A DNA stretch of 64,000 nt from an uncultured Poribacteria bacterium (GTDB lineage: Bacteria; Poribacteria; WGA-4E; PCPOR2b). Of this stretch, positions 41,427-50,865 are shown in pieces (within the stretch, counting starts at the first letter, position 1; each line of letters begins with the position of its first letter). The notes under the pieces were generated by a model. The model saw nothing but the letters and a program-made list of their open reading frames with translations, was not told the origin of the DNA and did no database searches. The DNA is taken from assembly GCA_958296125.1 (NCBI GenBank), contig OY282444.1, forward strand, positions 4,249,623 to 4,313,622, written 5' to 3'. The translations under genes and the position numbers were made by a program.

Positions 41427-41444
41427 TAATCGGTTGTATTATTA
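41413..41444. repeat. 16-bp perfect tandem duplication overlapping a -10 box
   Basis: ATCGGTTGTATTATTA occurs twice in succession (41413-41428 and 41429-41444). Each copy carries TATTAT; only the first is at 17 bases from the TTGACA. Confidence 0.85.
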
Positions 41445-41524
41445 AAATGTGATTCTGCTGTCTTTGGGAATTGCGTTGTTCTAAAATTAATATTTCACAC
41501 GAATTACACGAAAAGAGAGGTTTT

Positions 41525-44500
41525 ATGATGATTAGACAAGAAGGGTTGAACCTTCAGAAGTTAAGTGTATTTTCAATTATCAGTTTGATGTTGGTTGCGG
41601 GCTTGTTCATTGACGAGGCCGCGCCTCAAACATCGACCCACTCGATATCGTTCCACTTTTTTTCAGAGGATGGCTCCACGGCCTTCACTAAGGCTGCGGT
41701 GGAGCGGGGTGGTGCCGGTCGCACTTACACGGTAGCCGTTAAGGCGACATGGTCTGGCCATACTCACAATGATGGGATTAGTATTGCTGTCCCAGACGGG
41801 TTCGAGATAGTGGATCCGGATGGGGCTGGCCCAGCAACGGGAGTAAGTGGCTATAGCTTTACCTCGGACTACCCGGATGACGCTGACCTGGGGGGGACTA
41901 TCACAGGGACAGATGCAGGGCCGGGTTCTCTGACTGTAAGACGGGGCTCGGATGGGGTGATCAAAGTGGAAAAAGCTTACGCTCTTATACCTGGTAGATA
42001 TTACGCAGTTTTTAAGGCAGTTTTCCCTGCCCCTACCGAGACAACTGAGTATACATTCACTCTCGAGGTCAAAGAAGGGTCCAGCGGTTTTGGGTCTCCG
42101 AACCCGGCCGGTGAGGGCAGCTATACTTTAACCCTCAGAGGAGTAGAAGAACCTGTAAAGGTAAAATGGGGGCACCGCACTATGCCCGACGAGGCCACCA
42201 CGGTCCCCACGACGCTTGTCGATGATATTTCTACTGCTGAAGGTGACCCTCTTCCTCCCCCTCTTGCTGCGGGTAGTGTTAACAATGTTCTGGAGTTTAA
42301 CTACTTGCCACAGGCTGAAAACATGGTTGGCGGTCGCTTTCGGGTTGCGATACCACCGGGTTGGAAGGTTTCTAACAAGTTCCTAAAAGTCTCAGTCAAA
42401 GAGGGTAATGGTGATGCTGCAGAGATATACGCAACGGATAAAGCTGGCACTGTCACCGCAGGTGCTAACCTCGCGAACACTAAAAACTTGACAAATGTAG
42501 AATTTACAGCGGACCAGCGGATAACCGTCACCTTCGGTTCAGATTGGGGTCCCCAGAGGGCTCCTGATAAAGCCCTCATCATTCGATTGGGTGATGTGAC
42601 TGCCGCTATCCCTAGGAGTCTGCCTAGCACGGACAATCGGAGGACTATCCTTGCGACTGAGACGGACGATGATGTCATGTATGCTTCCTATAACTTCCAA
42701 TGCAGTGAGACTACCAGGACCGGTGTTCTGAATCTATTAGCGTTTCCACCTGTAGTCAGGGTTGGCAATATCATAGGCGATACTGCAAATTCCCGTGACC
42801 CCCTCAAAAGAGAGCTTAAAATTACACCGGATCGGGTATTCCCGGGCGAGACAAAGACCCGATTCACGCTCACCTTTACAGCCCCTGGGCCGATGTATGG
42901 GGATAAGCTAATATTATCCTTTGGCCCCAGAGGAGCAGCAGGACATGCCCGTTTAGGGCCAAAGGATTCCCTCACGGTTGTTGCCGCTAATACTGAGACT
43001 ATGGATATGAGAGGCACTGCTGATGGCACTGATGGTAGTGATTTCACTGTGACAACAAGGGGCGGGGGGAGCGTTAATAAGACTGGATTGGAGGTTGAGG
43101 ATGGTGAGGCTGAGGGTGCCGATCCCACCATGGATCCTGCGAAACCCGCGAAGCTAACGATCCCGATTAATACGCTTGATATAGGTCAGCAAATTATCGT
43201 TTCCTATACTCGCGATGCCGCGATTGGGGATATGGCTACGGTTACGATTGATGGGGCTGACAAAGAACTCCCACCGGATATCACCGCGCAGACCGAGGTC
43301 ACGCGCGGTGTCCACGCTGATGTTGAGACGACTCTTATCAAAACTGAGACCACCGCTGTGACACCGAGTGGTGGGAGGTGGATTGATATTGACGGTTCTG
43401 GTAAGGTGGATCTGTCGCCGGTTTCAGTGGAGGCGGGTTCGCAGCGTCGGGATATCACCCTAACGTATACCGCGTATACCGACCTTACGGACACAACGAT
43501 CGTGATTACTCCGACCGGGCTTGTCATAGATGCCAGTGCCGATCAGATACTCCAGGATGATAACTCTGCTGCCTACGGGTATGTTACAGGTTCGGAGTCT
43601 GATAGTTTAGGGGTAACTGCTACGACGATAACTTGGACAAGTATCAGCCTTAAGAAAGGGAAAACGCTAACGGCGAGAATCCGCAGGGTCAACATCGTAG
43701 CCGAAGCGGACGAGTATCCCTGGGGGGTGACGGTTGGAGGTCCGAAACTTGTGGACGATCCGACCACCACAGATGTGAATGAGGAACCGATCCTCTCGGT
43801 TGTGAAGACATCGGGGGATGCGATAAAATTTGCAATTGATGGGGCCGACACATTCGATGCCGGCAGTGATGCCACGATCAATTTCAAGTTTACAGCGGAG
43901 TTGACACCGATAAGGGGTGGCTTGGTTCGATTGACCATCCCGTCCGCGTTGGGCAGTGCACCGACGAAGACGAAAGGGGTGGCGGGCCGGATAGCAGTCG
44001 ATGGCCAAGCGAAAAAGAGCGGAGGCACGGGGAGCGTTGGGGCCGATGAGATCACGGTCTCCGGTCGGACGATTAGCGTTGCGGTTGGGCAGCTGAATGT
44101 CGGTGAGTTCGTCACGATTACGTATGGTAGCACGGCTGATGATGGGAAGGCAGCGGTGTTACATCATGTCGCCGCTGATGTCAACGTAACCGGCACATTT
44201 AGAACCTCCTCAGGGGCGAGCACCCGGACGGCCGGGACGGTCACGGTGACGCTGGACAATATCAGCGATGGTAAGGGGACTGCGGTGCTATCACCGGCCT
44301 CAATCGAGGCGGGCAGTAGTCATCGGGCACTAGAGGTAACGTTCACAGCGGCGGGCACGATGGACGGGGGCGCGGTAAGCCTCGAGCTTCCATCGGGTTG
44401 GGGTTCGTTGCAGAATGACCCTCAAAAGCGGAATTATGTGACGACGCGCGGTTCGGGGGTCTCCTCATTGGAAATCACCAACAGCCTCGTGATCGCAACG

Positions 44501-47500
44501 ATTGATAAGCTCGCCAAAGGTGGAAGTTTCCGATTTATCTACGGCGGTGGGACCGGTTCCGATGTCGGTGCAGAGGTTCAGGATGTTGTTGGAACCGCTG
44601 ATTTCACGATTAAATCCGATGGGGGTGGGGACGGCGTTTTTGCCCTCATTACCAGTGAATTGGAGCACAAGGACCGGGAGAAGATAAGAAACCCTGACAA
44701 GACGGGGAAGATTTATAAAGATAAGCCCGGTGTCCTACAAATCAAAGTGACCAGTGCCTTGGACGGCACCGGAACCGTGGCAGTTGATACGACTACGGTT
44801 CGTGCAGCTGCGGACGATGTGAAATTGGTATTTACCTACACCCCGAGCCAGACTATTGAAGATGGGGAGTTGAAAATTACTGTGCCATCGAGCTGGAGTA
44901 AACCGCAAGTTGAAGAGGTGGGTGAACCGGGATATACCGAGGTGGAAGGCGTTGGGCTTGGCTCCGCCACAGACGATAATAAGTTCTCTGTGACCGTGCC
45001 TATCTTTTCGCTTGACAAAACCAATACTATCAAAATCACCTATGGTGCGACTGACACCGGGCGTGCGGTAGCCTCCGCTACGACGGGCACCGATGCGTTT
45101 CGGGTTGCGATTCGGGGACACCAAGGTGGCAACCTGGCCCCGCTACGCACGCAACCGACAATAACGGTCAACCCACAGGCGAGTGGGAAAGGTAAAGCAG
45201 TCCTTGCCGTGACCGATGGCGATGCGGCGCTCCATACCGGGGATACCGATCGCGAGCTGACTGTTACCTACACCGCGGCGGGTCAAATGATTGGGGGCAA
45301 GGTTCGATTGGCCATCCCCGCTGGTTGGTCTGCACCGAGTGCGGAGACGGTAACGGTAACACCTGCGTTTTCACCCACCTTTGACGGTCAAATGGTCATC
45401 GTTGAGGGTGTTAATCTGAGTGCGAACGGGACCGTGACGTTTGTCTACACAGGTGATGTGCAGCCTGCCGCAGGGACGGGTGTTGCATTTGCTGTCGCGG
45501 TTCACGGCGGTGACGCAGCCGATTCGTATGCCAATGTCTCTGGTGAGGCGACAATGCTCACCGTTGATGTTGGAGAGGCGAGACCGGGCTCCGGTTCAGG
45601 GACCGTTACACCGAAGATTGTCCAAGCGGGTGCCACAGGGGTGGACTTGACTTTTACCTACACCGCTGTCGGCATCATTGACGCGCCCCGTGAGTTCCGA
45701 GTTCAAGTTCCTGCTCCGTGGACAACACCCAACAGTGCTGCCGCTTCAGAGGAGGACAAGGGGACCTACACCGTGGTGCACAGACACCAGGGTGCCTCGA
45801 CGACGGTAAGTGTGGAAAAACTGGACCCCGTCGGCCGGGATATGGTTGCCCGCGTGAAGTTGGGTGGGCTTGAGGTGGAAGCGGGTGATGAGATTGTCTT
45901 CACCTATGAGAATGCCGATGCCCCGACTGCCCGTGAGGTCACGCCGTTCAAGATCCTATTTGATGGCGAGCCGATTGTAGCCGACGTTCAGGTTAGAGTC
46001 CAAGACTCCACACCGAGCCAGCTTTCGTTGAGCAGTGCCGGTGCCGTTTCTGCCGATGCCGGGGCACTGCCGCTAGCTATCACGATCGGGCTGCGAGATG
46101 CTGATGGCAATGAGACCGCGATGGGGACCGATGTCGATGTTACCCTAACCTCAACTTCAGCCGGCACCTTCGCTGAGACCGCTGAGGCGGTGGGGACCGA
46201 AGCTATCACCGTGACTATTCCTACGGGTGATGTTACCGCGATGGTCTACTATCAGGATTCAACAGTTGGGGCAGCGACGATTACCGCGAGCGCGCCGAAC
46301 CTAACACCGGCAGCGCATGCAGTGACGGTTACGAGCGATATGGTAACCCTTCTGACCGCTTCGATTGATGCAACGATGGCGAAGACGGGGGACACTGTTA
46401 CGGTCACCGCCACCGGCACCGCGAGTCAGATGCTAACCTTCTCAATTGGTTCGATTCTTACTGGAGCCGCAATGACCGAGTCGCCTGAAGGGACCTATAC
46501 CGGCAGCTACACAGCCGTTGCGGACCTACACGATGGAGTCCATGAGGTCACAGTTACGCTCACGGACACCAGTTCGAGCTTGTCTGCGGGGATGTTGACC
46601 GTTGACACGATGGCACCGGCGGTAACGGTGACCGCATCGCCTGACACCGTTTCAAACGGGGAGATGGTGACGATCTCGGCTACGGTTACAGATGCTGGAG
46701 CGATTGCTTCGGTGATGGCGGATGTCTCAATGCTGGATTCGACGCAAACGACGGTCGCACTGACCATGGCAGAAGATGCTTACAGTGCTGAAGTAACTAT
46801 CAGTGCAGATAACGAAGCGATGAACGGTATGCAAACCATCACAGTAACAGCGATGGATGCTGCCGGCAATAGTGGCATGGCCTCTGCGATGGTCATGTTA
46901 CAAAATAGCCTCGAATACACTTCGATGATACCGTCAGGGGTTAGCTTGTTCCACGTGCCACTCAAGGTTGAAGGCCTCGACACTGTGGCCGATCTCCGCG
47001 AGATGATTGGCGATGCCGCCACGCTCGCCATTACCTATGATGGCAGTTCGTGGAATAGCCGCAGCGGTGCCTTGACGATAACCGCTGACCTGGGGATTGT
47101 CCTTTCGATGACCGCTGACACAACGGTCACCTTCACCGGTGAGGCGTGGGACGATGGCACCATTAACCTCAGTGCGGGACAGAACCTTGTCGGGCTGCCC
47201 CTCAACGATGCAAGCGTAACCAATATCAGCGACATCATAACGCTGTTTGATGGAAGTGTCGCAAACATCATTGTTTCAATCGACGGCAACTTCCAAGCCA
47301 TCAGTCGAGCCGGGGACCCCGGAGACGGGCCTGTCATGGGGGACGCAGCATATCTCATAACGGCGACTGCTGATGCTTCTGCAACGGTCACCGGGGACGG
47401 GTGGACTAACGACACGCTGGCAGGGGCTGCACCTATTGCGCTCGCTGGATACAAGGTTGACGGTCAAACCCCGGTCCTTGATGTTCACGGTGCTGTTGTT

Positions 47501-48085
47501 GACGAAGTCACCGGACTCGCAAAGGAAGGCTTCCGCGTCAAGGTGAAGAACCTATCAACAAAAGCCTCGCTCAGCCGGATCACCTCCGATGAAACGGCAG
47601 CAGTCGCGTACAACATGACCTTTGTTGACCTTAATGACGCTCACGCCGCACGGGTCGGTGATGTCCTTGAGATTTCCGTTGATTCACCTGACCCGTTGAT
47701 TGGGGTCAAGCCGGTGCGCCACATCGTTACAGTAGATGATGTGAAGAGCGGTATCCTTGAGGTGGAAGACCTCATCGCTTATGAGATTCCGGCAGAGACC
47801 GAACTGCTTCGGAACTATCCAAATCCGTTCAACCCAGAAACGTGGATTCCGTATCGTCTGGCAGAAGATGCTGATGTTACGTTGACCCTCTACGATTCCA
47901 CCGGGCGAGTGGTGCGAACCCTTGATCTCGGCCATCAAACCGCAGCGGTTTATGAGTCGAGAGCCAAAGCTATCTACTGGGATGGCAGAAACCGATTCGG
48001 GGAACAGGTTGCTAGTGGCATTTACTTCTATAGCCTCAGTGCCGGTGACTTCTCTGCCACCCGCAAGATGCTGATTCTAAAATAA
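41525..48085 (+). CDS. Giant secreted repeat protein with C-terminal sorting-type domain
   Basis: The 2,186-residue protein starts with a signal sequence (SVFSIISLMLVAGLFI). About eight diverged beta-sandwich repeats of ~140-160 residues follow; typical cores read LTVTYTAAGQMIGGK and VRLAIPAGW, and the eight begin near 42280, 42830, 43400, 43840, 44270, 44760, 45180 and 45580. Next come Big/Ig-like domains (near 46000-46900), a domain around 46900-47420, and a C-terminal ~90-residue FlgD-like/T9SS-type module with NYPNPFNP and ending in RKMLILK. It is probably exported and held at the surface. The ATG at 41525 is chosen because GAGAGG precedes it; the next ATG (41528) is equally possible. A strong terminator follows. 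Confidence 0.85.
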   Translation: MMIRQEGLNLQKLSVFSIISLMLVAGLFIDEAAPQTSTHSISFHFFSEDGSTAFTKAAVERGGAGRTYTVAVKATWSGHTHNDGISIAVPDGFEIVDPDGAGPATGVSGYSFTSDYPDDADLGGTITGTDAGPGSLTVRRGSDGVIKVEKAYALIPGRYYAVFKAVFPAPTETTEYTFTLEVKEGSSGFGSPNPAGEGSYTLTLRGVEEPVKVKWGHRTMPDEATTVPTTLVDDISTAEGDPLPPPLAAGSVNNVLEFNYLPQAENMVGGRFRVAIPPGWKVSNKFLKVSVKEGNGDAAEIYATDKAGTVTAGANLANTKNLTNVEFTADQRITVTFGSDWGPQRAPDKALIIRLGDVTAAIPRSLPSTDNRRTILATETDDDVMYASYNFQCSETTRTGVLNLLAFPPVVRVGNIIGDTANSRDPLKRELKITPDRVFPGETKTRFTLTFTAPGPMYGDKLILSFGPRGAAGHARLGPKDSLTVVAANTETMDMRGTADGTDGSDFTVTTRGGGSVNKTGLEVEDGEAEGADPTMDPAKPAKLTIPINTLDIGQQIIVSYTRDAAIGDMATVTIDGADKELPPDITAQTEVTRGVHADVETTLIKTETTAVTPSGGRWIDIDGSGKVDLSPVSVEAGSQRRDITLTYTAYTDLTDTTIVITPTGLVIDASADQILQDDNSAAYGYVTGSESDSLGVTATTITWTSISLKKGKTLTARIRRVNIVAEADEYPWGVTVGGPKLVDDPTTTDVNEEPILSVVKTSGDAIKFAIDGADTFDAGSDATINFKFTAELTPIRGGLVRLTIPSALGSAPTKTKGVAGRIAVDGQAKKSGGTGSVGADEITVSGRTISVAVGQLNVGEFVTITYGSTADDGKAAVLHHVAADVNVTGTFRTSSGASTRTAGTVTVTLDNISDGKGTAVLSPASIEAGSSHRALEVTFTAAGTMDGGAVSLELPSGWGSLQNDPQKRNYVTTRGSGVSSLEITNSLVIATIDKLAKGGSFRFIYGGGTGSDVGAEVQDVVGTADFTIKSDGGGDGVFALITSELEHKDREKIRNPDKTGKIYKDKPGVLQIKVTSALDGTGTVAVDTTTVRAAADDVKLVFTYTPSQTIEDGELKITVPSSWSKPQVEEVGEPGYTEVEGVGLGSATDDNKFSVTVPIFSLDKTNTIKITYGATDTGRAVASATTGTDAFRVAIRGHQGGNLAPLRTQPTITVNPQASGKGKAVLAVTDGDAALHTGDTDRELTVTYTAAGQMIGGKVRLAIPAGWSAPSAETVTVTPAFSPTFDGQMVIVEGVNLSANGTVTFVYTGDVQPAAGTGVAFAVAVHGGDAADSYANVSGEATMLTVDVGEARPGSGSGTVTPKIVQAGATGVDLTFTYTAVGIIDAPREFRVQVPAPWTTPNSAAASEEDKGTYTVVHRHQGASTTVSVEKLDPVGRDMVARVKLGGLEVEAGDEIVFTYENADAPTAREVTPFKILFDGEPIVADVQVRVQDSTPSQLSLSSAGAVSADAGALPLAITIGLRDADGNETAMGTDVDVTLTSTSAGTFAETAEAVGTEAITVTIPTGDVTAMVYYQDSTVGAATITASAPNLTPAAHAVTVTSDMVTLLTASIDATMAKTGDTVTVTATGTASQMLTFSIGSILTGAAMTESPEGTYTGSYTAVADLHDGVHEVTVTLTDTSSSLSAGMLTVDTMAPAVTVTASPDTVSNGEMVTISATVTDAGAIASVMADVSMLDSTQTTVALTMAEDAYSAEVTISADNEAMNGMQTITVTAMDAAGNSGMASAMVMLQNSLEYTSMIPSGVSLFHVPLKVEGLDTVADLREMIGDAATLAITYDGSSWNSRSGALTITADLGIVLSMTADTTVTFTGEAWDDGTINLSAGQNLVGLPLNDASVTNISDIITLFDGSVANIIVSIDGNFQAISRAGDPGDGPVMGDAAYLITATADASATVTGDGWTNDTLAGAAPIALAGYKVDGQTPVLDVHGAVVDEVTGLAKEGFRVKVKNLSTKASLSRITSDETAAVAYNMTFVDLNDAHAARVGDVLEISVDSPDPLIGVKPVRHIVTVDDVKSGILEVEDLIAYEIPAETELLRNYPNPFNPETWIPYRLAEDADVTLTLYDSTGRVVRTLDLGHQTAAVYESRAKAIYWDGRNRFGEQVASGIYFYSLSAGDFSATRKMLILK

Positions 48086-48145
48086 ACTAACCTCAATGGG
48101 CAGGTGAGGCAAGCTGTCTGATGCCTCCCTACCCAACCTTAACCT

Positions 48146-48189
48146 AGCTGTTAAATGCTTCACACTGAGGCATTTAGCAGCTTTTTTTT
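48146..48189 (+). terminator. Rho-independent terminator after the surface protein gene
   Basis: AGCTGTTAAATGC (48146-48158) pairs with GCATTTAGCAGCT (48170-48182) with a single G-T mismatch and is followed by eight T residues. Confidence 0.92.
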
Positions 48190-48204
48190 GTGTAAATAGT
48201 TCTC

Positions 48205-48230
48205 CTGTGGGAGGGAATTCCAATTCCCGA
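48205..48230. repeat. Additional copy of the palindromic intergenic repeat
   Basis: On the minus strand this reads TCGGGAATTGGAATTCCCTC and continues into CCACAG, matching the repeats at 41240-41381 with a few changes. It lies between the surface protein gene and the restriction endonuclease gene. Confidence 0.7.
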
Positions 48231-48325
48231 CGCAACCGTAGGGAATAAATTCCTTAGCCCTAGCGGGACGAAAGGTGTTTGATATACTCCCAAACCTAAA
48301 GGATTGGGGTTTACGGGCTAAAGCT

Positions 48326-49105
48326 CTAATCACTAAATTTTTCAAAATACTGATCAATCTCAGATCGTAATTCAATACCAACTCTTTCAAAACAGTCTAA
48401 TAAATGCTGATACGCGCCATTTCCGCCTAAAAAATTCCAAAATTCATCGGCAACTTTCAGTTCTTGTTCTACATCTAACATCCCTTTTAATGTCCAGCGT
48501 TCATAGGGCTTGGGTTCGTACGGATTGTAAGGAATTGCAATGAGAGAGTGAATATCAAGGTCTGGATCCTTTGCCAAAGCAATTGCACACCACTCTAACA
48601 GCGTTCTCTTAAAATCTTTGAAATTACTGATATTCGGCTTGGCCGTTTTCAAATCGAAAAGAAATAATGAACCTTCATCGTTTTCAATCAACAAATCAGC
48701 CTTCACAGCTCGCAATCTATTCATTCCACCTGTTTGACATACATCTCTAATCCTCTGAATTTCTTCACGCTTATCAGGATCTGTATCTCCTATTGTTAGT
48801 TTATTCATAATATGCTGAATTTCGTTTTGGGCATCTTCGCTGATCTTGTTGCCAACCACATATTGTGATTGTGCTTTTGCGAAACGGGTTTTGGCTAATG
48901 TCTCCGCCACTGGCTCAAAAATGGATGTTCCGAATGTTGTATTCAATGACTGAATAAATGAATAGAGAGCCATTCTATCTTGCCCTAACAAGCGATAGTG
49001 AAAGGGCATATTTTTAGATTCCCGTTTGTAATTTTGAAATTTTTTCCTTAAACTTTCTTTGATTGTTGCTTCGACTGATGTTGTTTGTTCCTTGGATAAC
49101 GGCAT
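48326..49105 (-). CDS. TdeIII-like type II restriction endonuclease
   Basis: The 259-residue protein resembles the TdeIII family of type II restriction enzymes. Shared segments include GTSIFEPVAETLAK and RTLLEWCAIALA, and the PD-(D/E)XK core is visible as a KADLLIEN strand with an aspartate followed by LFDLKTAKPN (D-x-K). The C-terminus GIELRSEIDQYF is also typical. The family prototype is reported to recognise GGNCC; this specificity is inferred only by similarity. AGGTTGAG precedes the ATG. It follows the methyltransferase gene by 19 bases. The region is AT-richer than its surroundings, which suggests transfer. Confidence 0.85.
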   Translation of the reverse strand: MPLSKEQTTSVEATIKESLRKKFQNYKRESKNMPFHYRLLGQDRMALYSFIQSLNTTFGTSIFEPVAETLAKTRFAKAQSQYVVGNKISEDAQNEIQHIMNKLTIGDTDPDKREEIQRIRDVCQTGGMNRLRAVKADLLIENDEGSLFLFDLKTAKPNISNFKDFKRTLLEWCAIALAKDPDLDIHSLIAIPYNPYEPKPYERWTLKGMLDVEQELKVADEFWNFLGGNGAYQHLLDCFERVGIELRSEIDQYFEKFSD

Positions 49106-49124
49106 ATTTATCTCAACCTGTACG

Positions 49125-50711
49125 CTATTTTGATTTCAAATGGAAAATACTTTCGGAGTACGCGCCTTTGCCCTTTTCTGTCCTGTTGAGAACAGGTCGT
49201 TTATATTGATTGACAATTCGCATTTCCGAATGCTCCGCAATCGTTGAATACATGTTGAACTTATCATTTGCTACCAGAAAAACATCATAATCTTGGACTA
49301 AGAATTTCGTGCAATTCCTCAATACTGCTGAAATACCTTTGATATATTGTTCTCTGGCTTCTTTTCCTTTACCCTTGAAGAGCGGTCCAATTTCTAATTC
49401 ATCTTTTCGATCAAATTCAAATAAATCATAGGCGTAGGCGTGTTGTTCGTGATAGTTGATAAGCCCAACATACGGTGGGCTAGAGAAAACGCCTTTCACC
49501 TTCTGTTCCTTCACAAATTGGGCAAAACCTGGGTTATCTGCCTTTAATGCTTCGATAATATCAATTGTCCGAGAATCTCCAGTCAGACAGGTTTGAAACG
49601 TATTGGTTCTCAATTGATCAAACTGAACAAGGCGTTGAATTGTATCTTGACTGTATCGTTCCCACCAACTTAATATTGAAAACAACGGCTTGCACATTTT
49701 ACCGTGTTTAGCACAGTAATAAACTGCTGCTATAGGTTCTTTTAAGGTTGCCAAATCTGCATGAGTCGTTGCTCGGCAAGTACGAATCGTTCGACTCAAA
49801 ATGATCTGGACTACCCGTTGTGTTTCACGGTTTTGGATGTGTTTAACGCGCTCAAAGAGAAAGTCGATCTCTTCCCTTACAGTCAATAAATACCACATAT
49901 CGAGGAAGTTTTCTGATTTTCTTTGCCACAATTTGATTCCATATTGGTTAATTAGTTGAAAATATCTGAGTGAGAATTGGTCCTCTTTTTCTTTTCCGTA
50001 TTTCTCTTGATTAATCAGACCCTGCCTGACTTGGTATTTGAAATCAGGGGACGGGAAATATTCGTGATTAAACTCGTTAAGTTCCGCAGTGAGTTGTGCT
50101 TCAAATTGAGCGATATTGGATTCGCTGATAAATCGTTTAAGACCGTTTGTGATGTTGTGAAGTTCATTCTGTACATCAACGAGATGATGTTTCTCTATTT
50201 TGATGTTACTGATGAGCGTATTAAATGCGGAAATATCAATGCCGATAGCGTGCATTCCAAGTTCGTTGGCTTGTACCAGTGTTGTACCGCTACCACAAAA
50301 CGGATCAAGGATAATATCGCCTTGTTTGAAACACGCATCTTTTTTGAAATCATCTGTATGACTATCTAGGAAGTATTCAACCAGTTGGGGGATGAATTTG
50401 CCTTTATATGGGTGGAGTCTATGGACATGTTTCGTCGTATCGGCTTCTTTCAGATAATCAAATGACAACTCCCAATTGATGTCTGCGCCTAATTGTGCCT
50501 TCCAGTTGATTTCTCGTGTTCCTAGATATGAATGATAGTATTTAATCAAATCCTGTTTTGAGACCCTTGTGGAACCGTTGTTGTCGTATTTCCGAATCCT
50601 TCCATACTGAATTAGATAAGATATGTTGGAAGCGGTCACATTTTTTTTAAGATAATCCGTTGCCCATTTGCTGGCTTGAGGAATGGTCATTAAATCTCTG
50701 TCATCAATCAT
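49125..50711 (-). CDS. DNA methyltransferase of the TdeIII-like R-M system (probable N4-cytosine type)
   Basis: The 528-residue methyltransferase should protect host DNA from the endonuclease encoded next. Motif I is DPFCGSGTT at 136-144 and the catalytic motif is SPPY at 411-414 followed by VGLINYHEQHAYAYDLF; SPPY is typical of N4-cytosine enzymes. Residues ~8-65 form a helix-turn-helix-like DNA-binding region. Motif I lies before motif IV with a long region between them, as in beta-type enzymes. AAAGGTGA precedes the ATG, and a good promoter lies upstream at 50769-50797. Confidence 0.87.
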   Translation of the reverse strand: MIDDRDLMTIPQASKWATDYLKKNVTASNISYLIQYGRIRKYDNNGSTRVSKQDLIKYYHSYLGTREINWKAQLGADINWELSFDYLKEADTTKHVHRLHPYKGKFIPQLVEYFLDSHTDDFKKDACFKQGDIILDPFCGSGTTLVQANELGMHAIGIDISAFNTLISNIKIEKHHLVDVQNELHNITNGLKRFISESNIAQFEAQLTAELNEFNHEYFPSPDFKYQVRQGLINQEKYGKEKEDQFSLRYFQLINQYGIKLWQRKSENFLDMWYLLTVREEIDFLFERVKHIQNRETQRVVQIILSRTIRTCRATTHADLATLKEPIAAVYYCAKHGKMCKPLFSILSWWERYSQDTIQRLVQFDQLRTNTFQTCLTGDSRTIDIIEALKADNPGFAQFVKEQKVKGVFSSPPYVGLINYHEQHAYAYDLFEFDRKDELEIGPLFKGKGKEAREQYIKGISAVLRNCTKFLVQDYDVFLVANDKFNMYSTIAEHSEMRIVNQYKRPVLNRTEKGKGAYSESIFHLKSK

Positions 50712-50768
50712 TTTCGGTTCACCTTTTCGTTAGGAGTTCCACACAAAGTTCCTATATCTAGTATCAGT

Positions 50769-50797
50769 ATTATAGCCCAGCGCATGCGACGGGGCAA
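50769..50797 (-). promoter_or_regulatory. Promoter of the restriction-modification operon
   Basis: On the minus strand TTGCCC (50792-50797) and a perfect TATAAT (50769-50774) are 17 bases apart. The leader to the methyltransferase ATG is about 50 bases. No control-protein gene is seen. Confidence 0.68.
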
Positions 50798-50865
50798 GCG
50801 AATATTTTAGGGCTATTTAGTTTGATGTGTAAAATGGACCTGTCAATTTTGCGAGGTGGTTTACA

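Noticed and set aside
48160-48390. 76-residue frame on the minus strand
   Set aside because: It overlaps the terminator and a palindromic repeat and the end of the endonuclease gene in another frame.
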